NCBI RefSeq assembly: GCF_007828865.1
Contig: NZ_VIVK01000003.1
Location: 124,001-188,000, forward strand
DNA length: 64,000 nt
Direction of reading: 5' to 3'
Source: Kribbella amoyensis
GTDB lineage: Bacteria > Actinomycetota > Actinomycetes > Propionibacteriales > Kribbellaceae
Shown here: positions 50,164 to 59,307 of the stretch, in pieces
Position numbering within the stretch: the stretch's first letter is position 1
How the letters are laid out: each line of letters opens with the position of its first letter
The notes under the pieces: generated by a model
The model's input: only the letters and a program-made list of their open reading frames with translations
Databases searched by the model: none
Told to the model about the DNA's origin: nothing
Position numbers and translations under genes: made by a program

Positions 50164-51140
50164 CGTCGCTCTCCTTCGTCGCCCCGGACCACGGTTCGCA
50201 CCCCGTTTGTCAGCTTCTTGGTCACCTGGGTCCGCCTGCCGACAGCAAACTGGATGCTCGACTGGAGACCGGACCAGCCGAACCCCTTCGATCGACGCTC
50301 GTTGATCTCGTAAAGTGCATCGTTCAGTTGCCTGCCAGGCAGGATGTCCGGCAGCATCATGCGCAAGACCTGCCCTCGCCAGCCGGAGGGCAGGAGCGGA
50401 GTACCGTCCTCGTCGAATTCAAGATCCGCGATCGCCGTGTGGAACATCGCGGTCCACGCATCCTGCGCAATCTGACTCGCTGTGACTTCCCGCAGAAGCT
50501 TTTCTGCCGAGTCACCACCCACGCCGTCGAGGATGTCGAGAAGACCCTCGACTCCGCCGGTGTTCAGATAAACCGTGGGAATGTCGCCCGTCGTGTCGAC
50601 GATCCACGGCGAGTCCTTGAAGGGTTTCAACCAGTCCTGCTCGCCGTCCGCGAAGTCTGCATGAACGATGTCGACCGCACGTTGACGAATCGGATCGGCA
50701 GCCTGGATGTCGATGTACCAATCCTGCCTGGCCGTGCCGATGACGCGTCCGCCGACATCGCCGACAGTCGCCACTGCCGCCAGGCCGAGGATCGCTCGAC
50801 CTGAGTGACTCCCTCGTACGAGTTCGATGGCTCCGTGCCAGCGGCCGTCGACGCCACGCGCCAGGCGAGCGGTCGAGCGGGCATTGGTCGCTTTCTCACT
50901 GAGGATCGCGAGACAGGAAACGTCGGACCATGGTCCGTCCACGACCTCACCATCGGGGATCGTGCCCCTCAGTTGAAGCGTCGCGGAGTGCCAGTCGGCG
51001 CGACCGGCCTGATCGAGAGCGACCGTCCGTTCGGCCCTCGAGATCTTGGAGTACGGCAGGTCACCGCCGTCGACAGTGACGCTCAAGACCTCAAGGTCGA
51101 CATCGCCGAACAGCGTCGGATATGAGAAGACCGGGATCAC
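50160..51140 (-). CDS. Defence-cluster protein of unknown function
   Basis: 326 residues I do not recognise. The first ~150 are beta-rich (MIPVFSYPTLFGDVDLEVLSV, WHSATLQLRGTIPDGEVVDGPW and GAIELVRGSHSGRA). The C-terminal part is helical, with KLLREVTASQIAQDAWTAMFH and GFGWSGLQSSIQFAVGRRTQVTKKL. There is no signal peptide. It starts at a GTG that overlaps the ATPase stop (GTGA) and overlaps the next gene by 4 nt, so it is expressed in step with both and is probably a subunit of the same system. Confidence 0.65.
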   Translation of the reverse strand: MIPVFSYPTLFGDVDLEVLSVTVDGGDLPYSKISRAERTVALDQAGRADWHSATLQLRGTIPDGEVVDGPWSDVSCLAILSEKATNARSTARLARGVDGRWHGAIELVRGSHSGRAILGLAAVATVGDVGGRVIGTARQDWYIDIQAADPIRQRAVDIVHADFADGEQDWLKPFKDSPWIVDTTGDIPTVYLNTGGVEGLLDILDGVGGDSAEKLLREVTASQIAQDAWTAMFHTAIADLEFDEDGTPLLPSGWRGQVLRMMLPDILPGRQLNDALYEINERRSKGFGWSGLQSSIQFAVGRRTQVTKKLTNGVRTVVRGDEGERR

Positions 51141-53221
51141 GATGAACCTCCACGAGCCTTCTGAACCTCGACGATCAGTCGGGCGAACGCACCATTCACA
51201 GGATGCGACCCCCGGTCGGTCAGGCCGACGAACGCGGCCGACCGCACCCCTGGCTCAACGATCAGATTGCCGTCGTCCACATGGCAGTTCTGGGTGGACG
51301 TCAGCGACTTCCATGCCACTGTGGGTCGTCCTCCAGACCTCACATCGAACTTCGCGACCGGCGTGAGCACCCAGCGGTCCTGGGCCTCCGGCAAGCGAAT
51401 GTCAACTCGCACTTGCCATGCGCCGGTGTCCTCGATGTGAGCGCTGACATTATGAACCGTCGGAACACCGGACGCCCGGCGGCCACTGCCTGCCCCGTCG
51501 AGCTTCAGGAGCTCCCGAAGTGCTGACGGCCCGGCCGTACTCGACACTTCACGCTTCCCAATGAGCCGGCGGACCGCACGGTCGATCTCTTGACGAAACT
51601 CGTGAAGCCTGCTCAGGGCGCCACGCTCGTAGCTGGATGTCAGTTCCTCCGTGCGATCCCATCGATCATGCTCGGGTGGCTCCGAGGCACGAAGGAATCG
51701 CTCCGCCACAGCGACGTCGTCATCGGTTCGACCGGTCGCGTAGCCGGCGAGCAGCACCGCGAGGAACGGGGTCGCGCCGAGCGGAAGGTCCTGCGGACGA
51801 CGCTCCATGACCGTCATGCGGTTGCCGCGCATGCAGATGATCCGATTGATGCGATCGGCTTGGTCATCGGCGGCCGTGAGCAGCAGGACAGCCGAGTGTT
51901 CTGTCGACCTCCCCCTCGAGCCCGCCCGAAGTGGAGGAATGACAAGAGGTACATCGGTGCGGGCCACCTGTTCTCCCGCCGACAGGCTGCTGACGGTTTC
52001 ACCGTTCAGATAGGCCTGCATCGCCCGACTGAGGGCGGGATGGACCCGATGAGGATCCACTCGCTCCTCAGGAATCAGCACTTGGCCGTTGCGCAGGGTG
52101 GTGACGCTGGCTTCAACGATCGGAGTGGCGTCCCGCCCTGCGACCATCGCGGCCCAGAAGCCGTCCGCGAGTGATCGCACCAGCTTGTCGTGCATTTCCT
52201 GGAGATTGGTTGCATCCCCTGAAGCATCGTGAGCTCCGACGATGAGGAACGAAGTCCCGGCCTCCGCGACAGGACGCTCCAGCTGCAGACTGCGAACCGT
52301 TGCCTCGTCGGCCCACCACGAGCGGGACACCGCAACTCCACGGTCGGTGTCCGGTTCCCCGAACCATGCGGGGCCGGCGTACGCCACACCGTCCACCTCG
52401 TGCCAGGGAAGATCCAGCCGGCCGATCACCCTGCGCTGGTTGCGGCCCTCGTGGGGCGAGGAAAGGGTCGAGTTGATCAGAACCAGCCCGAATCGGCTGG
52501 TTGCCCAGAGCGTCGCCTTTCCGAGCCCGTAAGATCCGCCGGCCCGCCCACCGAACTGCTTGTGGCTGTCGAGCTGACGACGAACCACCGCAGCGAACCG
52601 CCCGTCGTCGTACTCCGGGCCGGTGAGCCCGGCAGCATTGAAGTCGTCCACCCGAAGCAGAACGAGTGTCCGCTCGGAAGCCAGGTCGTCGAGGGCAGCG
52701 CGGAGACTCAGCGCGACCTTCTGTCCAGTCGACGCGGCGCTCTCATAGTGCCCCTCGAGCGAACTCCAATGCACTGCCGCCAGGAACGCGTCGAGGTGTT
52801 CACCGCTGAGCTCCTGCATGGTGTATCGGATGCTCACCGGTTTCGTCTGATCCAGCCGCTCATCGACAGAGTTCTGCGTCGCCTCTCGCGCCAGGACCGA
52901 CAGATCGGCGGCGAACGCGAAGGCGGCAGCATTCCCGTACTCTCGGCCGCCATCGGCATGTGCCGGACGATGGTGCCATCGAACGGGAAGATTGGCGACC
53001 ACGTCAGCGGTGCGATTGTGGATGGCTGCCTCATCCGTGCCGAGCACGGCAGCTATGGCTCTCTTGGTCTCCTCACGCGGTTCAGCGCGACCTGTCACCC
53101 AGGCGGACACCGCGGCTCGCGTCAGCCCGAGCGTGTCGGCCAGCTGCGTCTGTGACATGTCAACACGACGGAGCTGGCGGCCCAGCCATGGTCCAAAATC
53201 TTCCCCGCCATCCGTACTCAC
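51137..53221 (-). CDS. HTH-fused GHKL/MutL-like ATPase of the defence cluster
   Basis: 694 residues. Residues ~10-62 are a Cro/XRE helix-turn-helix (RVDMSQTQLADTLGLTRAAVSAWVTGR). From ~105 a GHKL ATPase begins: N-box LAREATQNSVDERL (E113, N117, D120), LLRVDDFNAAGLTG (~187-201) and the lid GGRAGGSYGLGKATLW (~224-239). The C-terminal half is unassigned. GHKL ATPases of this type appear with Z1 proteins in antiphage islands (Mza-like). The HTH may let the ATPase repress its own promoter, which has matching repeats 30-100 nt upstream. GTG 53221 is preferred; ATG 53290 overlaps the promoter elements. Confidence 0.82.
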   Translation of the reverse strand: MSTDGGEDFGPWLGRQLRRVDMSQTQLADTLGLTRAAVSAWVTGRAEPREETKRAIAAVLGTDEAAIHNRTADVVANLPVRWHHRPAHADGGREYGNAAAFAFAADLSVLAREATQNSVDERLDQTKPVSIRYTMQELSGEHLDAFLAAVHWSSLEGHYESAASTGQKVALSLRAALDDLASERTLVLLRVDDFNAAGLTGPEYDDGRFAAVVRRQLDSHKQFGGRAGGSYGLGKATLWATSRFGLVLINSTLSSPHEGRNQRRVIGRLDLPWHEVDGVAYAGPAWFGEPDTDRGVAVSRSWWADEATVRSLQLERPVAEAGTSFLIVGAHDASGDATNLQEMHDKLVRSLADGFWAAMVAGRDATPIVEASVTTLRNGQVLIPEERVDPHRVHPALSRAMQAYLNGETVSSLSAGEQVARTDVPLVIPPLRAGSRGRSTEHSAVLLLTAADDQADRINRIICMRGNRMTVMERRPQDLPLGATPFLAVLLAGYATGRTDDDVAVAERFLRASEPPEHDRWDRTEELTSSYERGALSRLHEFRQEIDRAVRRLIGKREVSSTAGPSALRELLKLDGAGSGRRASGVPTVHNVSAHIEDTGAWQVRVDIRLPEAQDRWVLTPVAKFDVRSGGRPTVAWKSLTSTQNCHVDDGNLIVEPGVRSAAFVGLTDRGSHPVNGAFARLIVEVQKARGGSS

Positions 53222-53252
53222 ACGACCCCCTCGACGATCCCCAGCAAGTCGA

Positions 53253-53319
53253 GTCAAAGCATATTTGACAGAAGAGACTCCGTCAAACATTAATTGATAG
53301 CTTGGGCTTCCACGTCAAA
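53253..53319 (-). promoter_or_regulatory. Promoter and repeats before the HTH-ATPase gene
   Basis: On the minus strand, -35 TTGACG (53286-53281), a 17-nt spacer and -10 TATGCT (53263-53258) make a near-consensus promoter. GTCAAA at 53253-53258 and TTTGAC at 53264-53269 form an inverted repeat over the -10 box. Further GTCAAA copies lie near 53282 and 53314, spaced about three helical turns. This looks like an operator for the ATPase's own HTH domain. Confidence 0.58.
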
Positions 53320-53332
53320 ACTGATGGCCGAG

Positions 53333-53761
53333 TCACAGGCCCCTCGCGACTCGGCGCTGCATGACCACCTCGTGCACGTGGAGCGCAGCCCGCTGTGGAG
53401 GCTCGTGCTCCCACACCCGAACGACCAACCAACCGGCCTCGGCAAACCGCGCGTCCGTGTCGACGTCACGGCTGCGGTTCCCCTCGATCTTCGCCCGCCA
53501 GAACTCGGCATTGTTCCTCGGCCATGTCGCGTGCTGCGGACACCCATGCCAGAAGCAACCGTCGACGAAAACGGCAACCTTGACCGATGGAAACACCAGG
53601 TCCGCCTCACGCCGAACCCCCTTCACCGGACGTCTGTGCAGCCGGTAGCGGAGGCCCAGGGCATGCAGCGCTCGGCGAAGCAAGATCTCGGTCTGCGTGT
53701 TGCGTGACTTCTGTTTGCTCATCCGTGCGCGCACACTCGAGGACGCTTCCAATGGCTCCAC
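53333..53761 (-). CDS. vsr: Very short patch repair (Vsr) endonuclease
   Basis: 142 residues. RARMSKQKSRNTQTEILLRR, LHALGLRYRLH and READLVFPSVKVAVFVDGCFWHGCP are the Vsr signature. D54 is the metal-binding aspartate, and the FVDGCFWHGCP block is the zinc/active-site region. Vsr nicks T:G mismatches created when 5-methylcytosine deaminates, and is normally found beside m5C methyltransferases, as here. GTG 53761 is chosen since the family needs residues before the internal methionine at 53722. It lies between the Z1 gene and the HTH-ATPase promoter. Confidence 0.93.
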   Translation of the reverse strand: MEPLEASSSVRARMSKQKSRNTQTEILLRRALHALGLRYRLHRRPVKGVRREADLVFPSVKVAVFVDGCFWHGCPQHATWPRNNAEFWRAKIEGNRSRDVDTDARFAEAGWLVVRVWEHEPPQRAALHVHEVVMQRRVARGL

Positions 53762-53810
53762 AATTCATTCTGACTGTCGATGGTCTATGGGCACAGCCTG
53801 GCTCGGCGGC

Positions 53811-56777
53811 TCACCTTGCGTCGACAGACACAACGCTGGGATCTGAACCTTGGATCACTCTGAAGCGGAGAACGCTGTCACCGGCGGTCGCCCCATGCGG
53901 CAGATAGACCGAGAATCCGACGATGAGGCCGAGCTCATCGGGCCCCACCTTGGTGGTCGGCTCGGATCCTCGTCGATAGCTCGGGCTCTGCTCGCGGATC
54001 AGATAGGACAGCACCACACCGCGGGACGGCGACCAGTACTCGGCCAGCGGATGTCCGGTTGGTTTCTCGGCCAGGAGAAGGGGCTGCACGAACGTTCGAT
54101 GTTTCGGATCCGTGATCTCGCCGAACTTCGGCAGGTCCTCGCCGCCCCGCGTCCGACGATCACGATTGATGACACGGACTGTTCCCACGTCGGTCAGATC
54201 GACCGCCTTGTCTCCGGGTTGAGGCATCACGAGGAGGAAGTCCTTCAGCGGCGACTGGGGGCGTTGCACGAGATTGCGAAGGAACGTGAGGACAGGCTTG
54301 ACCGAGCGCTCGGCGTAGAGGTACATCCAACCCTGCTGCTCCACCACGTGCAGCAGGTCGGCTGCATCGACGACTCCCACCCGAGCTCGCAGGTCGCTCT
54401 GCCCGCCGGCAGGGAATGTCACGTCGGTTGCGCAGTTCGCGAAGACCGGTCGCCACAGGTTGAGGTTGTCGTGGAGCTCGTTCAACGCATTCGAGTAGCC
54501 GACCGGGCTGAACACCTGCGCGCCTTGCTCCTCGATGGCAGCGTTGAACATCTTGTTTCTCGATGTCGGCTTCAACCACGGAAGATGTTGAGTCACAAGC
54601 GGAGGAATCTGCGAAGGAAGCAGACGAGGTCGATCTCCGTCCCACTCCGCGTACTGGGCCAACTGTTCTCTGAACGCCGCTTCGTCGCGTGCGATCGCCT
54701 CGAAGGCAGCGTAAAGGTCGACTCGTTTCCGGCCGAACTTTGCATTTCGGTCGATGTAAAGCCGGACCAAATCGCGATAGCCGTAGCGGAATCCGAACCA
54801 GCGACCCATCTGCGTCAGCGAGTCGCTCATCGTCACAGCGCGCCTGAAGTAGGTGACAGTCAATCCTTCGACAGTGAAGCCGCGGCTCAGCTTCGCTCCG
54901 CCGACCAACACCCTCCAGGTACTGTTCCGGTCGAAGTCCAGCTGCTGCTGCTCGATCTCTCGATCGCTGTTGACCACGACAACCGGATTGTTGTCGTGCT
55001 CGGTGATCTTGCCTATCACCTTGGTGATCCAAGGCCGGAGCGTGTCGAAATGGGGCAACTTCGGCACACCATCTTCAATACGCGCCCTGCTCACCGGAAG
55101 AATGTCTGCCTCATAGAGCGTCCGCAAACGCTCCAACCCCTTCGGCGATTCGAATGCGGCCCTCCGCCAAAGTCTCTTGACAAGCTCCGCCAGGTCCCGC
55201 TGCTCAGCCGTGCCCACAGACTCGTGAACCAGCATGGTGTGATGTCGGAAGGTCAGGTGACGGGACAGCGATGATCGATAGAGCTTGCAGGCCCCCGTGA
55301 GCACGAAGACCTCGAGCGCCCTGCGCAGTTCGGCGTCACGGGCGGTCACATCGTCTTCCGCTGCGGCCAGATCCCGGACGAATGCAGCGCGATTGCTCGT
55401 GTCGAACGTCGCCGGCACCGGATCGGGACCGAGGTCGTGAAAGTCGTCCACGCCCATGTAGCCGGGCGGCCGCTGCAGGCCGATGACGAAATCCTTCGGA
55501 TAAATCCCCTGCTCGTCGGAAGGATCGACGAAGACATTCGCAAAAGGGGTTGCCGTATAGCCGACATACTGAGCTCGCGGCATGAGCTCGAGCATCTCGG
55601 CGATTCGCTCGTTGATTGCACGCCGCTCTTTCACCTGCCGCCCCGACGCTTTCGCCGCCTCGACCTTCGCCGGATCAACCGTGTTGACCGACGCTTGGTC
55701 CGACTCATCGTCGATGATGAGGACAGGTATCTCAGCGAAAGCGCCCTTGTTCGCCTGAAGATCCGCTACGAGCTTCTGGAGAACGGCCGAGTTCTTCTTC
55801 GTGATCACCAGTCGGGCGGCTGCGGAGAAAAGATTGGCGCGATCGAACAGTGGCTTGCCCATGGCGAAACGATCGATCTTCAAATTCTTGAACTGAGTGC
55901 GATAATCCTGCCCGTGTGTGGTCAGCCGGTGAATCTCACTCGCGATCGGGCCGGTCCCGAGATCGAGGAACTGGCCGCCGATCCACGCCGGATCGTCCTG
56001 ATAGTCCAGCTGCGCCTTCTGTGCCTGCTCCGGCGAGAGATCACCGACGATGTTCTGACGTCCGACCATCTCCATGTCGATACGTCTTTGTGTTTGCGCA
56101 CGGAGCATCTCGATGGTTCCGGTCAGAACAATCACGAGGCGGTACCCGCAGTCGATGGCCTTGGCGATCACTCCGGTGAAGTTCGCGGTCTTGCCACTCT
56201 GCACGTAGCCGACAACCAGTCCCTTGGCCTGGTACGCCGCACGACGAGTCGGATCGCTCAATCGCTCCACGACGCTCGTGGTTGCAATGTCGAGTGCACT
56301 CACGTTCGCCGCCGGCCATCCACGGACTTCGAGAAGGTAGTCCCGATAGCGAGGCCAGTAGAACTCGTGGGCGGTGGCGACATCCGGCTTGTACCAGCGA
56401 TTCCAGGGCGCTGTGATCAAGATCGTCTCGTCGACGAAAACGGGCCGCTTCTGGAGCAGCGCTTCAGCGCCGGCCGCATCCAGCCCGAGGCGCTCACAGA
56501 TCACATTTCGCCGTGCAAGGGTCGACGGATCCGTCCTCCCGGTCCAGTCCGTGTCAGCAGGTTCGGCGTCCCACTTATGGACCTGCAGTCCGAGAACGGT
56601 GAAGAACGGGTCATCGGGCCCGGCGGTCCGGATGAGTTCGGCCAGGTCGGACGACGTGACTGTGGTGCCATGATCTGCGGCGTCCGGTGCCACCCTGGCC
56701 ACCAAGTTCTTCGGAGGTCCGTCCTCCATTGCTCGCAGTACTCGGCGAAAGGAATCTTGAAGCCAAACATCACTCAC
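53811..56777 (-). CDS. Z1 domain SF2-helicase-like ATPase of the defence cluster
   Basis: 988 residues. Walker A is GYVQSGKT (190-197), Walker B-like IDDESDQ (355-361), motif III-like GYTATPFANV and the Z1 motif GGAKLSRGFTVEGLTVTYF, then DSLTQMGRWFGFR (motif VI-like). The Z1 family is found in restriction-like antiphage clusters, where it is thought to couple ATP use to a nuclease. GTG 56777 overlaps the stop of the PD-(D/E)XK gene (GTGA), so the two are translationally coupled. No nuclease motif is clear in this protein itself. Confidence 0.87.
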   Translation of the reverse strand: MSDVWLQDSFRRVLRAMEDGPPKNLVARVAPDAADHGTTVTSSDLAELIRTAGPDDPFFTVLGLQVHKWDAEPADTDWTGRTDPSTLARRNVICERLGLDAAGAEALLQKRPVFVDETILITAPWNRWYKPDVATAHEFYWPRYRDYLLEVRGWPAANVSALDIATTSVVERLSDPTRRAAYQAKGLVVGYVQSGKTANFTGVIAKAIDCGYRLVIVLTGTIEMLRAQTQRRIDMEMVGRQNIVGDLSPEQAQKAQLDYQDDPAWIGGQFLDLGTGPIASEIHRLTTHGQDYRTQFKNLKIDRFAMGKPLFDRANLFSAAARLVITKKNSAVLQKLVADLQANKGAFAEIPVLIIDDESDQASVNTVDPAKVEAAKASGRQVKERRAINERIAEMLELMPRAQYVGYTATPFANVFVDPSDEQGIYPKDFVIGLQRPPGYMGVDDFHDLGPDPVPATFDTSNRAAFVRDLAAAEDDVTARDAELRRALEVFVLTGACKLYRSSLSRHLTFRHHTMLVHESVGTAEQRDLAELVKRLWRRAAFESPKGLERLRTLYEADILPVSRARIEDGVPKLPHFDTLRPWITKVIGKITEHDNNPVVVVNSDREIEQQQLDFDRNSTWRVLVGGAKLSRGFTVEGLTVTYFRRAVTMSDSLTQMGRWFGFRYGYRDLVRLYIDRNAKFGRKRVDLYAAFEAIARDEAAFREQLAQYAEWDGDRPRLLPSQIPPLVTQHLPWLKPTSRNKMFNAAIEEQGAQVFSPVGYSNALNELHDNLNLWRPVFANCATDVTFPAGGQSDLRARVGVVDAADLLHVVEQQGWMYLYAERSVKPVLTFLRNLVQRPQSPLKDFLLVMPQPGDKAVDLTDVGTVRVINRDRRTRGGEDLPKFGEITDPKHRTFVQPLLLAEKPTGHPLAEYWSPSRGVVLSYLIREQSPSYRRGSEPTTKVGPDELGLIVGFSVYLPHGATAGDSVLRFRVIQGSDPSVVSVDAR

Positions 56778-57958
56778 TGCTCGGGCTCCCTGGCTGTCGC
56801 GTTCGCAGGGTCGAGTTCCACCGGGAACAGCGGCGGCGCAGTTTCGAGTCCGCCCACGTCGATGCGATAGTGAATGTCCGTGAGCCTTTCGAGCCCCGGC
56901 ATGGCAGCGGCAACCCGCGGAGGTGTCAGGGCCGGGAACTGCTCGTCCACGACGTAGAACGCCACTTCGGAGCGCAGTCGCCACCGCTCTCGGTAAGCAC
57001 CTCTGTGCCAGTCGCGCCATCCCGCTTGGTCCAGTACACGCGCGACCTCCCCCGCCGGTACCGAAGGCAGAGAGCAGGCCGTATCGACCAACCCGGCCAG
57101 GCTCATTCCCGGCCCCAGCCCCGAAGGCGTGATTTGGAGCGATACGAGCTGCAGTTGCCGATCGCCTGTCGGTGCCAACTGCGTCATGGAGGTGATCCAG
57201 TGCCGACGCCGCTCAGCCATGGTCGACTTGACCTCCAGATCCACATGTCGGAGACCGAAATCATGCTCCTCCCCCCGAGGCCCACGCCAGGCAGTGACCG
57301 CTTCCACCGGACTCAGGTACCTTGCGAGGCTCAACAGCACCATGAGCTCGCCGAACAGACCGATCTGCTCCTCGAGCGACAGCCCTTTCCGGCCGGCCAG
57401 AATGTCGCTCAGCCCACTCAAGACCGAGTGAACCGCAGTGGCAAAGGAATCCCCACCAAGCTGGATCTTGTCGACGATCGTGCACAGAACCGGGTAGACC
57501 TCACTCAGGTTGTCGTCAACGACGACATCGAGACAGTGCCACGTTGATCCCGACTCGTGAAAAGGCGAGTAGGTGAGGTTGGCTCGGGTCAACAGATCCG
57601 GGCCAGGCTCGTCGGTCGACATCTGCACCAGCAGACTCAGTCGGCGATGGCCAGGAGAGACCTTGAATCGCGCTGCAGGCGCACCGTCGACAGGCAGGGT
57701 GCCCTTGACGCCCTGTCGCATGTAGGCCTCGATGAGCTCCAGCGGCGAATGCCTTGCCTCCTGGCGTTGGCTCGAACCGTTGCCCACGCCATCGATCGTG
57801 CTCGAGCCTTCATCGCTCCGGTCGGCCTCGCTACCAGGCAAGCTGCCGACTCCTGGTCTCGCGTCGACCGGAACGTGCCTGCCGGCGGTCGGATTCTGAC
57901 GAGCCTCGACCCCTTCGCGTGCGGGCTCCGGGCGCGAGCGATCTGCTGGTTGCACCAT
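56774..57958 (-). CDS. PD-(D/E)XK motif (DUF4420-like) protein
   Basis: About 394 residues, with a poorly conserved first ~80. The family core starts at SPLELIEAYMRQGVKGTLPVDG. The predicted nuclease site is EEHDFGLRHVDLEVKST, with the acidic residues and E-x-K of the PD-(D/E)XK fold. LEEQIGLFGELMVLL is the conserved helix before it. These proteins accompany Z1 ATPases and are the likely DNA-cutting subunit. ATG 57958 is one possible start; GTG 57787 would remove the non-conserved lead. It is the first gene of the run and divergent from the aldo/keto reductase. Confidence 0.8.
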   Translation of the reverse strand: MVQPADRSRPEPAREGVEARQNPTAGRHVPVDARPGVGSLPGSEADRSDEGSSTIDGVGNGSSQRQEARHSPLELIEAYMRQGVKGTLPVDGAPAARFKVSPGHRRLSLLVQMSTDEPGPDLLTRANLTYSPFHESGSTWHCLDVVVDDNLSEVYPVLCTIVDKIQLGGDSFATAVHSVLSGLSDILAGRKGLSLEEQIGLFGELMVLLSLARYLSPVEAVTAWRGPRGEEHDFGLRHVDLEVKSTMAERRRHWITSMTQLAPTGDRQLQLVSLQITPSGLGPGMSLAGLVDTACSLPSVPAGEVARVLDQAGWRDWHRGAYRERWRLRSEVAFYVVDEQFPALTPPRVAAAMPGLERLTDIHYRIDVGGLETAPPLFPVELDPANATAREPEQ

Positions 57959-58092
57959 CCATCGGGGACACGTTAGGCCATCGACCCCTTGTCCGGAAGG
58001 ACGCCTCGCACACACGTTTGAGAAGTTCTAGCGATTGGACTGTGCGGATTCTTCTGTTGGAATTCGGTTGCTGGGCGGGTGAGGGTGGGGGC

Positions 58093-59067
58093 ATGGACTT
58101 CACTCATCTTGGGCGTACGGGGCTGAACGTCAGCCGGATCGTTTTGGGGACGATGAACTTCGGGCCGCATACCAGCGTGGAGGACTCCCACGCGATCATG
58201 GATGCGGCTCATGAGAACGGGATCAACTTCTTCGACACCGCGAACGGGTACGGGCGGGCCATCTACCCTGGGCGGACCGAGGAGATCGTTGGGGAGTGGT
58301 TCGCGAAGGATCCGGCGAACCGGCACAAGACCGTGTTGGCGACCAAGGTCTATGGGGACATGGGCGACGGGTGGCCGAACGAGGGGAAGTTGTCCGCGCT
58401 CAACATCCGCCGGGCGCTCGACGCGTCGTTGAAGCGGTTGCAGACGGACTACGTGGACCTCTACCAGTTCCATCACGTGGATCGGAACACGCCGTGGGAC
58501 GAGATCTGGCAGGCGATCGAGGTCGCGGTACAGCAGGGGAAGATCCTGTACGCAGGGTCGAGCAACTTCGCGGGCTGGCACATCGCGCAGGCGCAGGCTG
58601 CCGCGGAGAAGCGTGGGTACCTCGGGCTGGTCAGTGAGCAGTCCATCTACAACCTGATCGTGCGCGACGTCGAGCGCGAGGTGCTGCCGGCCGCTCAGGA
58701 GTACGGGCTCGGCGTGATCCCGTGGTCGCCGCTGCAGGGTGGCCTGCTCGGTGGTGTGCTGCGCAAGGAAACCGAGGGCGTTCGCCGGCTCGAGGGCCGG
58801 GCGAAGGAGACCGTGGAGCGGTTGCGTCCGCAGATCGAGCAGTACGAGGCGTTCGCGGACGAGCTCGGTACGCCGCCGGGTGATCTCGCGCTGGCGTGGT
58901 TGCTGCACCAGCCGGCCGTGACGGGTCCGATCGTCGGGCCGCGGACGATGGAGCAGCTGGAGTCCGCCGTTCGTGCGGTCGACGTGAAGCTGGACGACAA
59001 GGCGCTCGCTCGGCTCGACGGAATCTTCCCGGGCTACAAGACCGCGCCCGAGGACTACGCCTGGTAG
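58093..59067 (+). CDS. Aldo/keto reductase
   Basis: 324 residues of TIM-barrel NADPH aldo/keto reductase. MDFTHLGRTGLNVSRIVLGTMNFGP, FFDTANGYG, the lysine in VLATKVYGDMG and YQFHHVDRNTPWDE give the Asp-Tyr-Lys-His catalytic set. QPAVTGPIVGPRTMEQLESAV is the cofactor-binding C-terminus. It reduces aldehydes or ketones in the cytosol; the natural substrate is unknown. ATG 58093 is the start. A strong terminator follows at 59087. Confidence 0.92.
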   Translation: MDFTHLGRTGLNVSRIVLGTMNFGPHTSVEDSHAIMDAAHENGINFFDTANGYGRAIYPGRTEEIVGEWFAKDPANRHKTVLATKVYGDMGDGWPNEGKLSALNIRRALDASLKRLQTDYVDLYQFHHVDRNTPWDEIWQAIEVAVQQGKILYAGSSNFAGWHIAQAQAAAEKRGYLGLVSEQSIYNLIVRDVEREVLPAAQEYGLGVIPWSPLQGGLLGGVLRKETEGVRRLEGRAKETVERLRPQIEQYEAFADELGTPPGDLALAWLLHQPAVTGPIVGPRTMEQLESAVRAVDVKLDDKALARLDGIFPGYKTAPEDYAW

Positions 59068-59086
59068 GAGTTGGTCGTACTGCGAT

Positions 59087-59128
59087 ACGCGGCGCCGCGC
59101 CCCTCGGGGTTCGGCGCCGCGTGTTTTT
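59087..59128 (+). terminator. Intrinsic terminator after the aldo/keto reductase
   Basis: An 11-bp perfect stem, ACGCGGCGCCG (59087-59097) with CGGCGCCGCGT (59112-59122), is followed by GTTTTTC. The loop contains its own CCCCTCGGGG mini-hairpin. It is the cleanest T-run terminator in the window. Confidence 0.8.
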
Positions 59129-59307
59129 CGTGGGTAGCCACTTGCAGCTGCGGGTTCGAGGCAGGTGTGCGGAGCCGGGGCGGACGTGCAGCACGCACCA
59201 ACCTCCCGATCAAGCCCGCCGACCGAGGCCATTCACGCCTACGCCATCCGGCCGACCAGCTGGCCTCGCGGGTTGGTGAGTGGTGCAGGTCCGGCGTGTC
59301 GTGACAG

